Source of the DNA: Diogma glabrata
Lineage: Eukaryota > Arthropoda > Insecta > Diptera > Cylindrotomidae
Direction of reading: 5' to 3'
DNA length: 64,000 bases
NCBI GenBank assembly: GCA_963693315.1
Contig: OY856188.1
Location: 198,876,127 to 198,940,126, forward strand
In this document: one piece after another, positions 10,495 to 22,040 of the stretch
Layout: the number at the start of each line of letters is the position of its first letter
Position numbering within the stretch: the first letter of the stretch is position 1
The notes under the pieces: generated by a model
What the model saw: only the letters and a program-made list of their open reading frames with translations
What the model was told of the DNA's origin: nothing
The model's database searches: none
Made by a program: the position numbers and the translations under genes

Positions 10495-11150
10495 TCTGAT
10501 CTGCAGCTAAAACAAATAAAAAAGACAGAAATTGAATAGAAAAAAAACTTACCGGTTCCCTCCATTCTTTAATTTTTATTGATTTTTGTTTATTAATTGA
10601 TAGATGATATTTAATTAATTTAATGATGATAGATGATATTTAATAACAAGTAACAAATTTAAGAATCAAATATTAGTTAATTTTTTATATAGTTTTGAAA
10701 AAAACTTTTTTATTAGAAAAAACAAATTTTGATATTTATCTAAAAATTTGACAATCTGACAAATTAGGTTGAAAAATTAATTTCAAATGATTTTGCTGTC
10801 AAATTTATCTATAAAATTTTTGCTATAAAAAAGTATGTCAATGTGTATGTAATTTTTTGCTGTGCTTGTCACTCATGTTGAAAACATCATTTTTTGTCTC
10901 AACAAGTTTTTCAGTAAAATTTACTGAAAAAACGTAATTTCAGTAAAATTGTATGTCATTTTCCATGTAAATGCGACTTAAGCTGCATTTATATGGAAAA
11001 TGAAATACTGTCAGTAAAACAAGCGAGAGAAAAAATACAACTTTAACATTTGTTAGAGAGTGACACCCAATTTTTTCAGTAAATTTTACTGACAAAATCT
11101 TGCGAGTTGATACAACTTTACTGAAGAAATATGTTTTGATACAACTTTAC
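10495..11150. repeat. Dispersed repeat copy A with foldback end
   Basis: 10495-10980 is closely similar, in two blocks, to 22473-23318. The right part is a foldback: CATTTTCCATGTAAATGC (10957-10974) pairs with GCATTTATATGGAAAATG just downstream, and CAGTAAAATTTACTG motifs recur on both sides. Copy A keeps both foldback arms while copy B stops at the fold centre. On the minus strand the shared left part contains ATGGAGG(G/A)AACCG followed by GTAAGT and, about 65 bp later, TTTTAG, resembling a first coding exon with a small intron. No protein was recognised. Confidence 0.65.
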
Positions 11151-11280
11151 TGCCATAAAAAGTTATAAGATGAGAACTTTTATTTTCAGTAACTATAAAA
11201 TTAAAATAAAACTTACATATACCATCAAACATGCTATAAAACCCACCTATAATATATTTTAAATTATTTTGACATATCTA

Positions 11281-11406
11281 TTTCATTTTTTCATTTCAAC
11301 GAAACGAACAATATCTCAATTGAATTTAGTAATCATCAAAACTATTATTTATTTTTTTTATTATTTTACTGTATAAAGTGCGTTTCGTTGAAATAGAAAA
11401 ATGAAA
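11281..11406. repeat. 126-bp inverted-repeat element (MITE-like)
   Basis: A 26-nt arm starting TTTCATTTTTTCATTTCAAC (11281-11306) is repeated in inverse at 11381-11406 with two mismatches, around an AT-rich 74-bp spacer. It would form a strong hairpin. No coding content. Flanking sequence is too AT-rich to call a target duplication. Confidence 0.65.
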
Positions 11407-12400
11407 CATATATATGTATTTATAAATATAATTGATATAAACAATCACAGCTTTTTTTAAATTTGGACTTATTCTGCCAATGATTTTATCTAGTGAAGGT
11501 ATAAAAACATTTTAATTATTAGAAGAATTAAATAATATTAAGTTAACATTATTGGATACAGTTCGTGCTTTTGTTTGTGATAGTTACGGTAATAGCGTCT
11601 GGTGATGTGATAGTGATAATATTAAAAGGTTCAAATCGTATTAGAAAAGCTGCTTCATATGGCTCTGGTTGCTGGGCTATTCCAACCCAATCAAGAACAG
11701 TTGCCATATGCAAAACAAGAAATGGAATATCTTAGAAAGTGTGAAATTTATAAAAATGGCTTGTGAATGTCCTGTTACATCATTGCATAAAGCTTTTCAA
11801 GAAAGTTTTTTAGATTCAACATAATTGTCGAATACTGATGAGAAAAACGGAGGCGCACTATCGCTAATGTATGATTATGAAACCGGTATTGTTGATATAT
11901 TATGGTCACATACCGCAAATGCTATTTGTTTAATTTACATGACAACGTTACTAAAAAACCTAAGGTAATTTAACACATAAACGATGAATTTTGGTGTACT
12001 AAACATAAATAAAATATCTTTTCAGTTTATTTATTCAACACTGCCGACAAAATGTGATCCTGGAAAGAAAACATAGTTATAATAAAATGTGATCCTGGTA
12101 AGTGAATATAATTGTAGAATACCAGTGCGAATTCTTGTAATAGTCGGCTGGCTCTCACCTCTTTCATTTGATGATTACCACATATTTTACTTATATTTTC
12201 AGTCAGTGTTCTTGTCCTTGTAGGAAGTGAGTGATTTGGGTTCAATTTGAAGATGATCAAAAGTGTGCAACGTTAATTCCAGATGGATAACAAAATGGCT
12301 TTGCTGATCCGTGATTGTTTTAAAAGAGAATATATATAGCCTTAATTTTTATTATTTAATAGTTTACTTTGTGACCCTTTGAGATTTTGCTTGGCTTGAA
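11407..12400. other. Non-coding stretch, no gene recognised
   Basis: Short broken reading frames around 11660-11940 resemble decayed coding sequence but match nothing I know. 12040-12120 has a short internal duplication (AAAATGTGATCCTGG occurs twice). Confidence 0.35.
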
Positions 12401-15400
12401 ATTACTGACCAAACACTTAGGTTTGAATCTGGTGTTTTATGTCTATGTTGCTACTCTGTAAATGGTAAGTATGTTAAATTTGTTTGCGCATTTCTTGTGG
12501 TTTCCAGTTGGGATATCATCGAAGGAATCATTTTAATATATTCGAGGAGTTGTAAAATTATCCCAGTCTGGTTTGTTAAAATTGATCTATGTTTTATCAG
12601 ATTTTATTTGGTCTTTAGAACGGCATAAAGTGATCATAAAGGAACGGACGGCTCAAGGTGATTAAAATCGACACGTAATCCTTTTGTTGTTAAGACTGCT
12701 TGATTGCTATGAAACCAATTTTTACTCGTTTTGAAAGTGTAGTTATTATAACTATAGGAGCTTTATCCCGTTTGAAAATGTAACCCAAACACTTAGGTTT
12801 ATCCCAGTCTGGTCTCTCATGTTTGTTGCTTTTACTGTAAATTCTATGTAAATTTGTTTGACATTTCCTGTGGTCTACGGTTGGGATATTATCGAAATAG
12901 ATCATGCAGTTGTTTTGAGATTGTCGAAGATGAGTTAGGCCCATAATTGTAAAAAGTTTAAAATGGGCCAAGACTTGATTATTACTTATCTCTCCATTTA
13001 TTTATTTTCTGTTGCGTTAACTTCTTAATTCGCATTTTCAGGTCCGGGATTCTGAAGTCAGCTGCACCTGCCTTGCGCATGTCATCTCATTTTGTGGCTA
13101 GCGCACACACTTCCGATGGAAAGTTTGGGTTACCTTTTGAATTCTACCAGCATGAATGTAGCGAGCTCTACTTTTCTTAAAAACTTCTTTAAATTTGTCT
13201 TCCCCAATAGGAGTGTCAAGGAGTTGTTGAAACCACGAGTGTGGTGCTAATCCCATGGCCCCAGGTTCAGGAAATATGCTCCTGCCATATGCTGTACCTT
13301 AAATCTTCCATCGTCAGGTGGGTTGAATTAATTCTCAGAACATCTGAATAGGTGGTCAACATCGTGCCGCGTGAGTGCTCTAGGTTGTTTCCTGTTGCAT
13401 ATGATGTGATGGTTATTCATTTTGGTGGGGCAGGTAAGCTGCTTAAGAAGAGATTAATAAAGTTGAGAGAACACCACCTTGAGTAACGCTTTATCTTAGC
13501 ACTCTCATCTTGTACTTGCAACTATGGAACTCAACTTATGTTTGGAGACCTTCTAAGGTAGTTGCACAACACGCGCTTTATTAGATCTTGCAAATTATTG
13601 TTTAGGATATCATCCACTAGTGCAGCGTGCGACACTGTGTCGAATGCCTTTGATAGTTCGAGTCCCTCTAAGATTGTTCTAGCACAGGGTTGTTGTTGTG
13701 TTGGTTCAGTCAGACCATCATTGAACTGGTTTTCTGTGAAGCGCAGTGGTTATACTTTGTGCTCTCCCGAATCCATGTTGGTGTGGCACCAAGTTGCAAG
13801 ATTTAGTCAGCTGAGGAAGAAGTGCTGCAATAAGTTTTGCGACCGATGAAAGGATGATGTTTTAGAAAGGACTGATTGTTGCTGTTTTCCAGATATTTGG
13901 TAATCTGGAGGTTATTTGAACACGTATTGAGTGTAGTAGTGAAGTAGTTCAATCCTTTGGGTCCTATTTGTTTCAGCATGATGGCTCAGATGCCGTCGGG
14001 TCCTATAGCTTTTGATGACTTAATTTTCCTTATAACATTCTCAACTTCTTCTTTAGAAAATATTATACCCTCCAGATTGTTTGTTTTAAGTTTACATAGA
14101 TTTCTTAAAAGTGACCTGGGTTCCTTCTCATATTTACTTAGTTTTTCTGCAAAGTGTATTTTAAATTTGTTTGTGCATTTCTTGTGGTTTTCGGTTAGGA
14201 TATCATCGAAGGAGATCATGCAAATTATTTTGAGGTTGTTTGAAGTCGAGTTAGGCCCTTGATGACCTTCCAAAGACTGTTAATTGTGCCAAGGCTTGAT
14301 TTACTCACTAATTTCTTCCATTTATTTTTTTATGCTCCGTTACCAACTTGTTAATTCACTTATTTAGATCTGGAATTCTGGAGTCTGCAGGATCTGTCTT
14401 GCGGATGTCATCTCTTTGTGTGGCAAACGAACACGCTTCATGTGGAAAGCTAAGTTTGACTTTTTGAATTCTACCAGGCGAGATCTAGCTTTATTATAAA
14501 ACAACACGATTTTTTTCCCGAGATAGGACGTTAAGTTATTGTTGTTGTAACGGTTGTTTTGCTAATCCAACTCCATGCCCAGGTTTTAAAATGGGGCTGG
14601 CTTTTTCCAGGTTTTAAAATGGGGCTGATTCTGGCCGTTTTCCATATATTTGGTACCTCGAGACTCGAGAGTATTTAAAGATGTTTTGAGTGTAGTAGGG
14701 AGGTAGTTCAATCTTTTGGGTCCTATGTTTTTGAGCATGATGGCTGAGATGCCGTCTGGTCCTATAGATTCTGATGACTTAATTTTTCTTATTGCATTCT
14801 CAACTTTTTCGGAAAATATGATATCCTCCAGGTTGTGAGTGTGGAGTTTACGTAGATGTCTTAATACGTGATCTGATCCGAATGAAATATCTGTTCTCTT
14901 CTCTGCAATTGGCATTAGTGACATGCTGGCAAGGGTGACACCTGGAGAAGAGTATGAGTTATTTGTTTGCCCTTGTTGGTATGATTCGTTGAAGACTCCA
15001 AAATTGGAGCTGTCTTTTTGATCAGCAATGCTTTCGTCTCATGAATGAGTGTTTCAAATTGGTTTCTTAAAGAACCGTAACTAGAATATTGTTATTGCAC
15101 ATAATGTTTATTATGTCATCTATTTTGTTTATGAGACCGTTGCAATTTAGATGCATAATTTTTAATCGCTCTAGGTTTCCGGTAGCGTGTTCACTTGATA
15201 TAGATTTGATACTTGACAACATGGCGCTGTGAAGTTCTTGATCCTTTGCTTGTGTTTGACAAGACCTTAGCAGTTCTTGAGGTGGCACCATTCCTCACAG
15301 GTGTTACACTGAATAGATGTTATGTCTGCTCTTAAGATTTTTTTACATATTGTACAGTGCTATATTTTAGTTGGTCCTGGATTTGAAGAACTCAATACCA

Positions 15401-15420
15401 GCCATGTCAAACACTCCGAA
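12400..15420 (-). pseudogene. Cluster of decayed jockey-type LINE fragments
   Basis: Minus-strand, overlapping relics of the family seen at 5.2-8.0 kb. Recognisable blocks: DNIPTVDHRKCQTNLHRI (within 12690-12971); DDILTENHKKCTNKFKIHF..EKLSKYEKEPRSLL then IRKIKSSKAIGPDGI (13986-14273); a second RT-start block IKSSESIGPDGISAIML (14586-14924); and an endonuclease-start block MHLNCNGLINKIDDIINIMC with upstream sequence (15067-15291). The same segment (TTTGTTTGCGCATTTCTTGTGGTTTCC-like, minus-sense linker) recurs near 12480, 12850, 14170 and 16015, so at least four partial copies overlap. All carry stops and deletions. Confidence 0.7.
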
Positions 15421-15899
15421 GCAGTGAGGCCAGTAACAGCTGTTTCTTTACCTAAAAAAATGGAGCGACGGATTTGCACCTTTCGTCGATTGTTGTGATG
15501 ATTCTTGGTTGGAATTGGGGCGTCGTCTATCCTGAGAAGGATAGGACCCGTCTATCTTGAGAAGCTAGTTAAGTGGTGAAAATTGCTTACTAAATTCAAT
15601 TTCAGTTAAAGTTTTAAAATTATTCCAGTCTGCTTTGTTAAAATTAATGTATGTCTTCTTCTCGGATTTTATTTGGTTTATGGAACGGCTTAAGGTGATT
15701 ATGATCGGCACGTGATGATCCTAATCCAACTTTTGTTCTCAAGTGGTTCATTTTGCATAAAATATTTCTAGAATATTTAAAAACTCTGCTTTTCAGTTTC
15801 CGACTCCAGCCAGTTGTACAGGACTCGTCTGTTAGTTTTTTCTAAGATATATGCAAAGAAAAGTATGTATTGGACGTAAACCGTTGAGTTTTTGCTCGG

Positions 15900-17330
15900 G
15901 ACGATTTCCGTCGTTGCTTCAGACACTTGAAATAACACACCAAACACTTAGATTTAAATCTGGTCTTTTATGTTTACGTTGCTAATCTGTTAGTGGTAAT
16001 TATGTTAAATTTGTTTGCGCATTTACTGTGGTTTCCGGTTTGGAAATCATCGAAGGAGATCATATAATTTTGATATTGTTGTTGCGACGGAGCGGTGCTA
16101 CTCCTCCGGCTCCATGTTCAGATCCAGGAACTCTGCTACTGCTCTTGGGCGGTACCACAATTCTTCCTTGTCAGGTTGGTTGGTTTTCCTGGAAAATTAA
16201 ATTGGTTCCTTGTCAATTCTACTCATGTAGTTATTTAAGATGCGTGACCAACCGGATCTTAACTGCGCTAGGATGGTTCTGGTACTGCGTGGTAGTTTTA
16301 ATTCTTCGGCATCTATTTGTGATGGCTTGCTATAAAGAACTCGATTCGGGGAGTAGTTCTTTATTTTGCCTTTGGTATGAATGTTTTTAAAGCCCGTAGT
16401 TGTAGTTGTAGCGACGATGCGGTGCTACTCCTCGGCTCCATGTCCACATTCAGGAACTCTGCTACTGCTCTTGGGCGGTACCACAAATCTTCCTTCGTCA
16501 AGTTGGTTGGTTTTCCTGGACAATTTAATAGGTGGTATACATCATGTGGCGTGCCCTCACATATGGGACACTTGTCAACAATGTTGTGGTCAATTCGACT
16601 CATATAATTATTTAAGATGCGTGACCAACCGGATCTTAACTATGCTAGAGTGGATCTGGTGCTGCGCGGTAGTTTGACCTCTTCTACAGCGACCTGTGGC
16701 GGCTTACTCTGGAGGACTCGATTTGGAGCGTAGTTCTTTAATGTGTCCTCAACAACCTTTGTGTGTATCGTTTGTAAGCCCGTTTTATACGTAAGCTCAT
16801 CAATGTTACCTATTATTTCACTGTGTCTGACATCAGTTAAGAAGCATTTCGCAGTACGCATTATGTCTCTAGGTGGTGTGGTTGTGGATAAGGTGTCGTT
16901 GCAGGGATTTTGCTCTTTGTGACAGGCCCATAGATATTGTTTGGTGAGCATTTCATTGTGTTGACGGACTGGCAATATGTTACATTCTTGGTGTAGGTGA
17001 TCTCGGTGAGCCATCAAATGAAAACCGGTTGCTGTTCGCAATGCTCCGTTTTGTGTTACTTGTAACTTATTCCAGTGGGTGTCAGCGACCTGAGGTGTCC
17101 ATATGGGTGCCGCATAATTCAAATTAGGTCTTCCTATTGCTTTGTATGTTGTTATTATTGTTTCTTTGTCTTTCCCCCATGAACTGCCAGCCAGTGCCTT
17201 CAGAGCATCGTTCCTATTTTTCAATCTTGCGTTCACCTCTTGAGCATGAGCATTGAATTTAAGTAGTGGATCGAATGTGACCCCCAACAGTCTCGGAATT
17301 TTTTTACCGAGGGAATAAGCACGTTGTCAA
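15900..17330 (-). pseudogene. Jockey-type LINE C-terminal fragments, two stacked 3' ends
   Basis: The better copy (16381-17330) reads MGVTFDPLLKFNAHAQEVNARLKNRND..., ALAGSSWGKDKETIITTYKA, LPRSTRSTLAQLRSGWSRILNNYMSR, then a CCHC-like knuckle CPICEGTPHDVYHLLNCP and EDLWYRPRAVAEFL. One frame break separates the open segments 16640-17287 and 16361-16603. A second partial copy of the last ~100 codons lies immediately left (about 16075-16360). Each ends in a short GTTGTTG run (minus CAACAAC), the 3' tail. The zinc-knuckle tail and the LWYRPRAVAEFL end are shared with the copies at 19.84-20.58 kb. Confidence 0.75.
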
Positions 17331-17702
17331 TGCAGATGTTGAGTGTTGTGTTGACCTCCTTCGTCCATGTGGTGAAAAGTGTAGATGTGGACTTTTCGGT
17401 GGACAGTATTAGGTTAATATAGTATAAAAATATAGTATACAGTATAAAAATATAGAATGTTCAAAGCATATATTCAGCATATGTTCAAAGTTCACAAAAA
17501 AGGTGGTTTACGATCCATCCAAGGAGTGGTTGACGATTCATCCTTGATTGAATAACAAGAAGCAATTGAATATACAATTGAAATAATTGCTGAAAACGAA
17601 GAATTGCCGAAATGAAGAAGAGTGCAAATATATCATTGTTGCTATTCAGTTTTTATTTTTGAATAATCAGTGTATTTATTATCAAAAACTAAGTTAAACA
17701 AA
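17331..17702. other. Non-coding, residual LINE and AT-rich DNA
   Basis: The first ~80 bases continue the minus-strand LINE (VDKSTSTLFTT-like blocks). The rest is AT-rich with a TATAGTATA short repeat near 17420-17450. No gene. Confidence 0.35.
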
Positions 17703-19347
17703 AAAGTCGGGTCAAGTGCGAATATAACTCGCTCGCCGAGGGTTCCGTGTATATAATAATATGAAAAAACAGTATTTGCTAATGTAGTTATACGTTGGGT
17801 TGAATTTTACCCATAACTGTGAAATAATGGTGGCAATATTTTTGAATTTAATTCGTTTATTAGTCAAACATAAATACAGTGTTTCTCGAAATCATTAAGA
17901 ATTAATGGAATGCGTATACCGATAATAAACGGTTACAGTTCTTGGACCATGAAGTGTACTAGATTGCAATGGTCAGCCCGAATAATGTTTTTTATGCCGA
18001 GTTCATCTGACTAACCATAATCTATTCAATATTATTTTAGAACCCTAATATTATAAAATATTTTCTGAATTAGTTACTAAATTATACATTTGCTGCAAAG
18101 TAACAAAATTGATCCTCAAAAAATTGATCAAAGAATTCAAAATTCTACGTGAAATTCTTCACAAAAACACGATTTTAAATCGAAAATGGTGACTTTGAAA
18201 ATTTCGGAAAACGGTTTTAGACTAGAAACAAAATAACCTTTCATATAACTTGTCCAGGTCACAAATAACTTTTTTTCGAAATTTCTTCTTTCAACCCCCT
18301 TCTAAGGAACATTTGAAATAATGAGATAACCGCTATAGTTTTCGTTCAATCTTTACAAAATTACCTATGACTGAATTTTTTCAATTTTTCGCTTTTGTAA
18401 TGTTCGATGATAAAGGGTGGGACAGAATTAAATTTTCACATTTTTATAAATAAGTCCAAAACCGTGTTCTCGAAAATTACAAAAAAAGTATTTTGAACTA
18501 CAAAAAAAATCACCTTTCATATGACACCCCACTTGTCCAGGTCCAAAATATTTTTTTTTTCAAAATTTCTACTCACAACCCGCTCCAAAGAACAATTGAA
18601 ATTATAACGCCCAAAAAATATTTTTATTTTTTTTTGCTAAGTTCCTACAACCGTGAATTTTTTTTAAATTTTTTCGTTTGTAATGTTCGAAGATAAGTGG
18701 GGGGACAAAACTAAAATTTCACTTTTTCCAAAATAAGTCAAAAACTGTGCTTTCGAAAATTACAAAAAAAATTGTTTTAGACTTGAAAAAAAATAACCTT
18801 TCATATGATACCCCACTTGACATGACCAAAAATATTTGGTTTTCGTAATTTTCACTCTCAACCCCCTCCAATGAACATTTGAAATTATAACAACCAAAAC
18901 AAAAAAATGGATTTTTGTATGCAAAATTTCAACAACCTTGAATTTTTTCAATTTTTTGCTTTTGTAATGTTCGAGGTTAAGGTGGGGGACAAAAAAATAA
19001 ACACACGTTTTTGGAAATAACTTAAAAACTAAGCAGTCGATAATTCATTGAAAGGACTTTTTGAAATATTTGAATTTTTTTTGATTTTTTTAAACCAAAC
19101 TCGATTCCTTAAAACAAACTTTTGTTTTACTATCTCCTTATCAATGTCCATAAAATATTGATAAAAACAAATATTCATAATTTTCTTGTTTTCAGTAGGC
19201 GTGGACAAATACATTGTATAACTGTAAAAAATTTCAAGTTGATAGCACTTATAATTTTTGAGAAAATCGATTATGTAGAAATTCGGACGGACACCGAAGT
19301 CTCACCAATAGGGTACCGTTTTTACTTTTTCAAAGTACGGAACCCTA
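17703..19347. mobile_element. Putative TIR element with internal tandem repeats
   Basis: Left end carries GTCGGGTCAAGTGCGA then CTCGCTCGCCGAGGGTTCCGT; right end has GTACGGAACCCTAAAA, the inverse of AGGGTTCCGT. Paired GGGTTCCGT/ACGGAACCC ends next to a TCAAGTGCGA block are typical of a widespread non-autonomous insect element; the right end here looks truncated because the GTGCGA inverse is missing. The interior is built of ~280-bp tandem units (about 18160-19030). No ORF of note. Confidence 0.55.
18160..19030. repeat. About three imperfect tandem units of ~280 bp
   Basis: The anchor ACCTTTCATATGA begins near 18236, 18512 and 18796 (spacing 276 and 284). Each unit then has CCACTTGTCCAGGTC-like, CCCCCTCCAA(G/T)GAACA, TTTTTTCAATTTTTCGCTTTTG and TAATGTTCGA blocks in the same order. 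Units differ by many substitutions, so the array is old. Confidence 0.75.
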
Positions 19348-19835
19348 AAAAATGTAAATTGATTTAAATAAAACAAACTACTCAATATTTTTTTTTGTTT
19401 TCTACTCAATATTTTCTTTTGTTTTCTACATGAATTTCCTACGAATGTGAGTTCATCAATAGAGTCGACCGGTTATCAGAAGGCAGTTCATCAAATAAAT
19501 TTAAAAACATCAAATATTTCTATATTCTTGCCAATTATTTTCGGAACTAGAAATCTCTTCAATAGAAGTATGAACATCTTCCAGTTGACTTAATTTTTGT
19601 GTCATCTGGTTTTTGAAATTTATTTAAAATCTTGGATCTAGTAATGAAGCCCTCTCTAGCCCAAACACTATGGTTTGTTTATCGAAATGCACTAAAAATA
19701 GTTTATCAACTGAAGTTCATCTGGTGGTCTGGATTCAGGGAACCGTCTTTCCTTCTACTCAACACAAATTTTCGTGTTCTGATCTTAAGGTTCTCAGAAA
19801 AACATTTTTACGCATTTATATAGCAAGTCGTTTGA
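19348..19835. other. AT-rich intergenic, no gene recognised
   Basis: Contains a short duplicated CTCAATATTTT(T/C)TTTTGTTTTCTAC near 19380-19430. No gene. Confidence 0.35.
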
Positions 19836-20590
19836 ACTCTGCTACTGCCCTTGGGCGGTACCACAAATCTTCCTGTGTTGGGTTGGTTAAATTATCAGGA
19901 CAATTGAATAGGTGATCTACATCGTGCGGTGTGCCCTCACATGCGGGACACTTGTCAATAGTTTCAGGAACAACTCTACTCATGTAGTTGTTTAGGATGC
20001 GTGACCAACCGGATCTTAGTTGGGATCGGAACGATCTGGTGCTGCAAGGTAGCTGGACCTCATTGTTGTTGTTGTTGTTGCAGCGACGAGTTGTGCTATT
20101 CTTCTGGCTCCAAGTCCAGATTCAGGAACTCTGCTACTGCCCTTGGGCGGTACCACAGATCTTCCTTCGTCAGGTCGGTTGGTTTCTCTGGACAATTGAA
20201 AAGGTGGTTAGCATCATGTGGCGTGCCCTCACATATGGGATACTTGTCAAAAATTTCCTGGTCAATTATACTCATGTAGTTATTTAAGATGCGTGACCAA
20301 CCGGATCTTAACTGCGCTAGGATGGTTCTGGTGCTGCGTGGCAGTTTTACCTCTTCGGCAGCGACTTGTGGTGGTTTGCTATTAAGAACTCGATTCGGGG
20401 CGTAGTTCTTTATTGTGTCTTCAACGGTTTTGGTACGTAGATTTTTCAACCCCCTCTTATACGTAGGCTCGTCGATGTTATTTATGTCTTGATTGTTTTT
20501 AACATCATGTAGGAAGCATTTCGCAGTCCTTATGTCTCTAGGTGGTGTTGTCATGGATAAGGTGTCATTGCAGGGATGCTGCGCTCTATG
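19836..20590 (-). pseudogene. Jockey-type LINE 3' ends, two copies stacked
   Basis: Right copy (20064-20590): PPRDIRTAKCFLHDV, YAPNRVLNSKPPQVAAEEVKLPRSTRTILAQLRSGWSRIL, CPICEGTPHDANHLFNCP and LWYRPRAVAEFL, open for about 150 codons. Its 3' tail is a clean (CAA)n run on the minus strand (plus GTTGTTGTTGTTGTTG, 20064-20080). Left copy (19836-20062) holds only the last ~75 codons of the same protein and is cut by that tail inside the LPCSTRS block. So the right copy inserted into, or was joined to, the left one. Same family as 12.4-17.3 kb. Confidence 0.75.
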
Positions 20591-20768
20591 ACAAGACCAA
20601 ATCGTTCTGGAAAGCCATAGTTGTTCTACTACGTAGCATTTTATGTAGTTCCACGTTGGTCAAAATTTTTTATTTTTATTTTTAAAAAAGTCATGGAATT
20701 TTCATATTTTTGGTCTGGAAAGTTATGGAAAGTCAAGGAATTTTGTTTTGAAAAAATAGTGGACACCA

Positions 20769-21330
20769 TGAATTTTTCAAGTTCAAAGATATTACCAGAA
20801 AATTCAATCACGGAAGCCATTACAATATCAGATGATGAAAAATCAATAAATCAACAAATGGAACAATTGAGAAAGGAAGAGAATCTTCGGAGTATTTATC
20901 AAAACTGAAAGGATTGAATGAATCTTTACTGAAATGGATCACAAAACATATTAATGAAAATCCATTATGTATATTAACTCCGATATTTAAAGATTACGAT
21001 AGTCATTTAAAAAACATAAATGAAAATAATAAAGAAGAATCGACAACTACAACGAATTCCAGTTTGCCATCAAGCGGTTCTGCTCCTGCTTTTAATTGGG
21101 AAAGCAAACTGAGTAAACGTGGGTTCGCACCAACCAACACAACTGGATTTTCTTTTGGTACAACTAAACTTACAGACTCTTCTATACTCAACAAAACTGA
21201 TGACAAGAACAAAAATAAAATGGTTGATATATTTAAGTAAACATCAAAGGAAGCTGCTGGTGAATTTGTTTTTACTCCACAAAAAGCGTTTACATTTGCG
21301 AATGTTCAACCGTTTTATGAGGGTAGGTAC
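20769..21330 (+). pseudogene. Nup50: Nup50 (nucleoporin 50) fragment, decayed
   Basis: Reads ISDDEKSINQQMEQLRKEENLR, then after a one-base frame change (near 20897) YLSKLKGLNESLLKWITKHI, ENPLCILTPIFKDYDSHL, then NWESKLSKRGFAP and an FG-type FSFGTTKL, a stop (TAA at 21238) and, still in frame, SKEAAGEFVFTPQKAFTF. The LKGLN..W(I)..H(V/I)..NP.C.LTP(I/V)..DY..(Y/H)L block is the conserved central region of Nup50, an importin-alpha-binding nucleoporin. The frameshift, the stop and missing ends mark a pseudogene. A GTAGGT donor-like site follows at about 21331, so a genomic rather than a retroposed copy is possible. It lies directly right of a LINE end. Confidence 0.7.
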
Positions 21331-21719
21331 ATTAAACAAATTTATAACAATTTGAAATATAATTATTGTTATTTTAGGTTGTAGCAGCTTTAGGGTGACC
21401 AGATATTTCAAATCAGGAAAGAGTATAGAAACTGAAATAGTACCTTATAATCAGTTACGCCATATGGAAACATACTAGAAGAGGTCGACTTAATTTTATA
21501 TTAAAAATAAAACAGTTGAGTTTTAAATTTTAAATCTTTATTTCAATAACATTGGTTACATTTATTAAAATTAAAATAATTTCTTTTTGTTTATCACATT
21601 ACAGAAAATTCGTACTCTGTATTAAAAATATATTAAATAAAAAATAAAATAAAATTGGAAATTAAGATTATAATTGCGTTTTAATAATAATTAAAGGTAT
21701 TTTTCACTGCTGGCACTTA
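21331..21719. other. AT-rich, no gene recognised
   Basis: Contains TTAAAAATAAAA-type low complexity. It might include intron sequence of the Nup50 copy. Confidence 0.3.
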
Positions 21720-22040
21720 TTGCTAGCAATTTGGTCTCTGATTTGATTGCTTCCTTAAATTCACTGCAAGAAATTTTTATATTATTCTTGATCATCCTAA
21801 CGTAAACATTATCATTTACGCTATATACTATCTGGCAATTTCAGGTACAGAAGTAACCGATCCAGAGGTGTTAAGTAAATATAACGTAGATATTTTATCT
21901 AATATATGGCGAATTTGATGTTTAGCACTATCACCAATCCATGATTGAACTGAATGTTGCATTGTCTGGCATTTTTCACTATCGTCTTCAACTGCAGTTA
22001 TCGAATCACGCAATGCATTATCTTTTTCTAAATTATTCAC
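21700..22040 (-). pseudogene. Unrecognised protein fragment with one frame break
   Basis: Minus strand: 22040-21831 encodes NNLEKDNALRDSITAVEDDS, KCQTMQHSVQSWIGDSAKHQIRHIL and LLNTSGSVTSVPEIA. Directly after, in a shifted frame, 21838-21700 continues QIVYSVNDNVYVRMIKNNI, SCSEFKEAIKSETKLLAIS and SEKYL. Both halves have protein-like composition and few stops, suggesting one exon broken by a small indel. There is no ATG at its upstream end; an acceptor-like TTTTTAAAG lies there. I do not recognise the family. About 500 bp upstream on the same strand is the exon-like ATGGAGGAAACCG of repeat copy B; a link is speculative. Confidence 0.4.

Noticed and set aside
16015..16677. Several plus-strand ORFs of 60-120 codons
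   Set aside because: Antisense of the jockey-type LINE C-terminus, which has clear family motifs on the minus strand.
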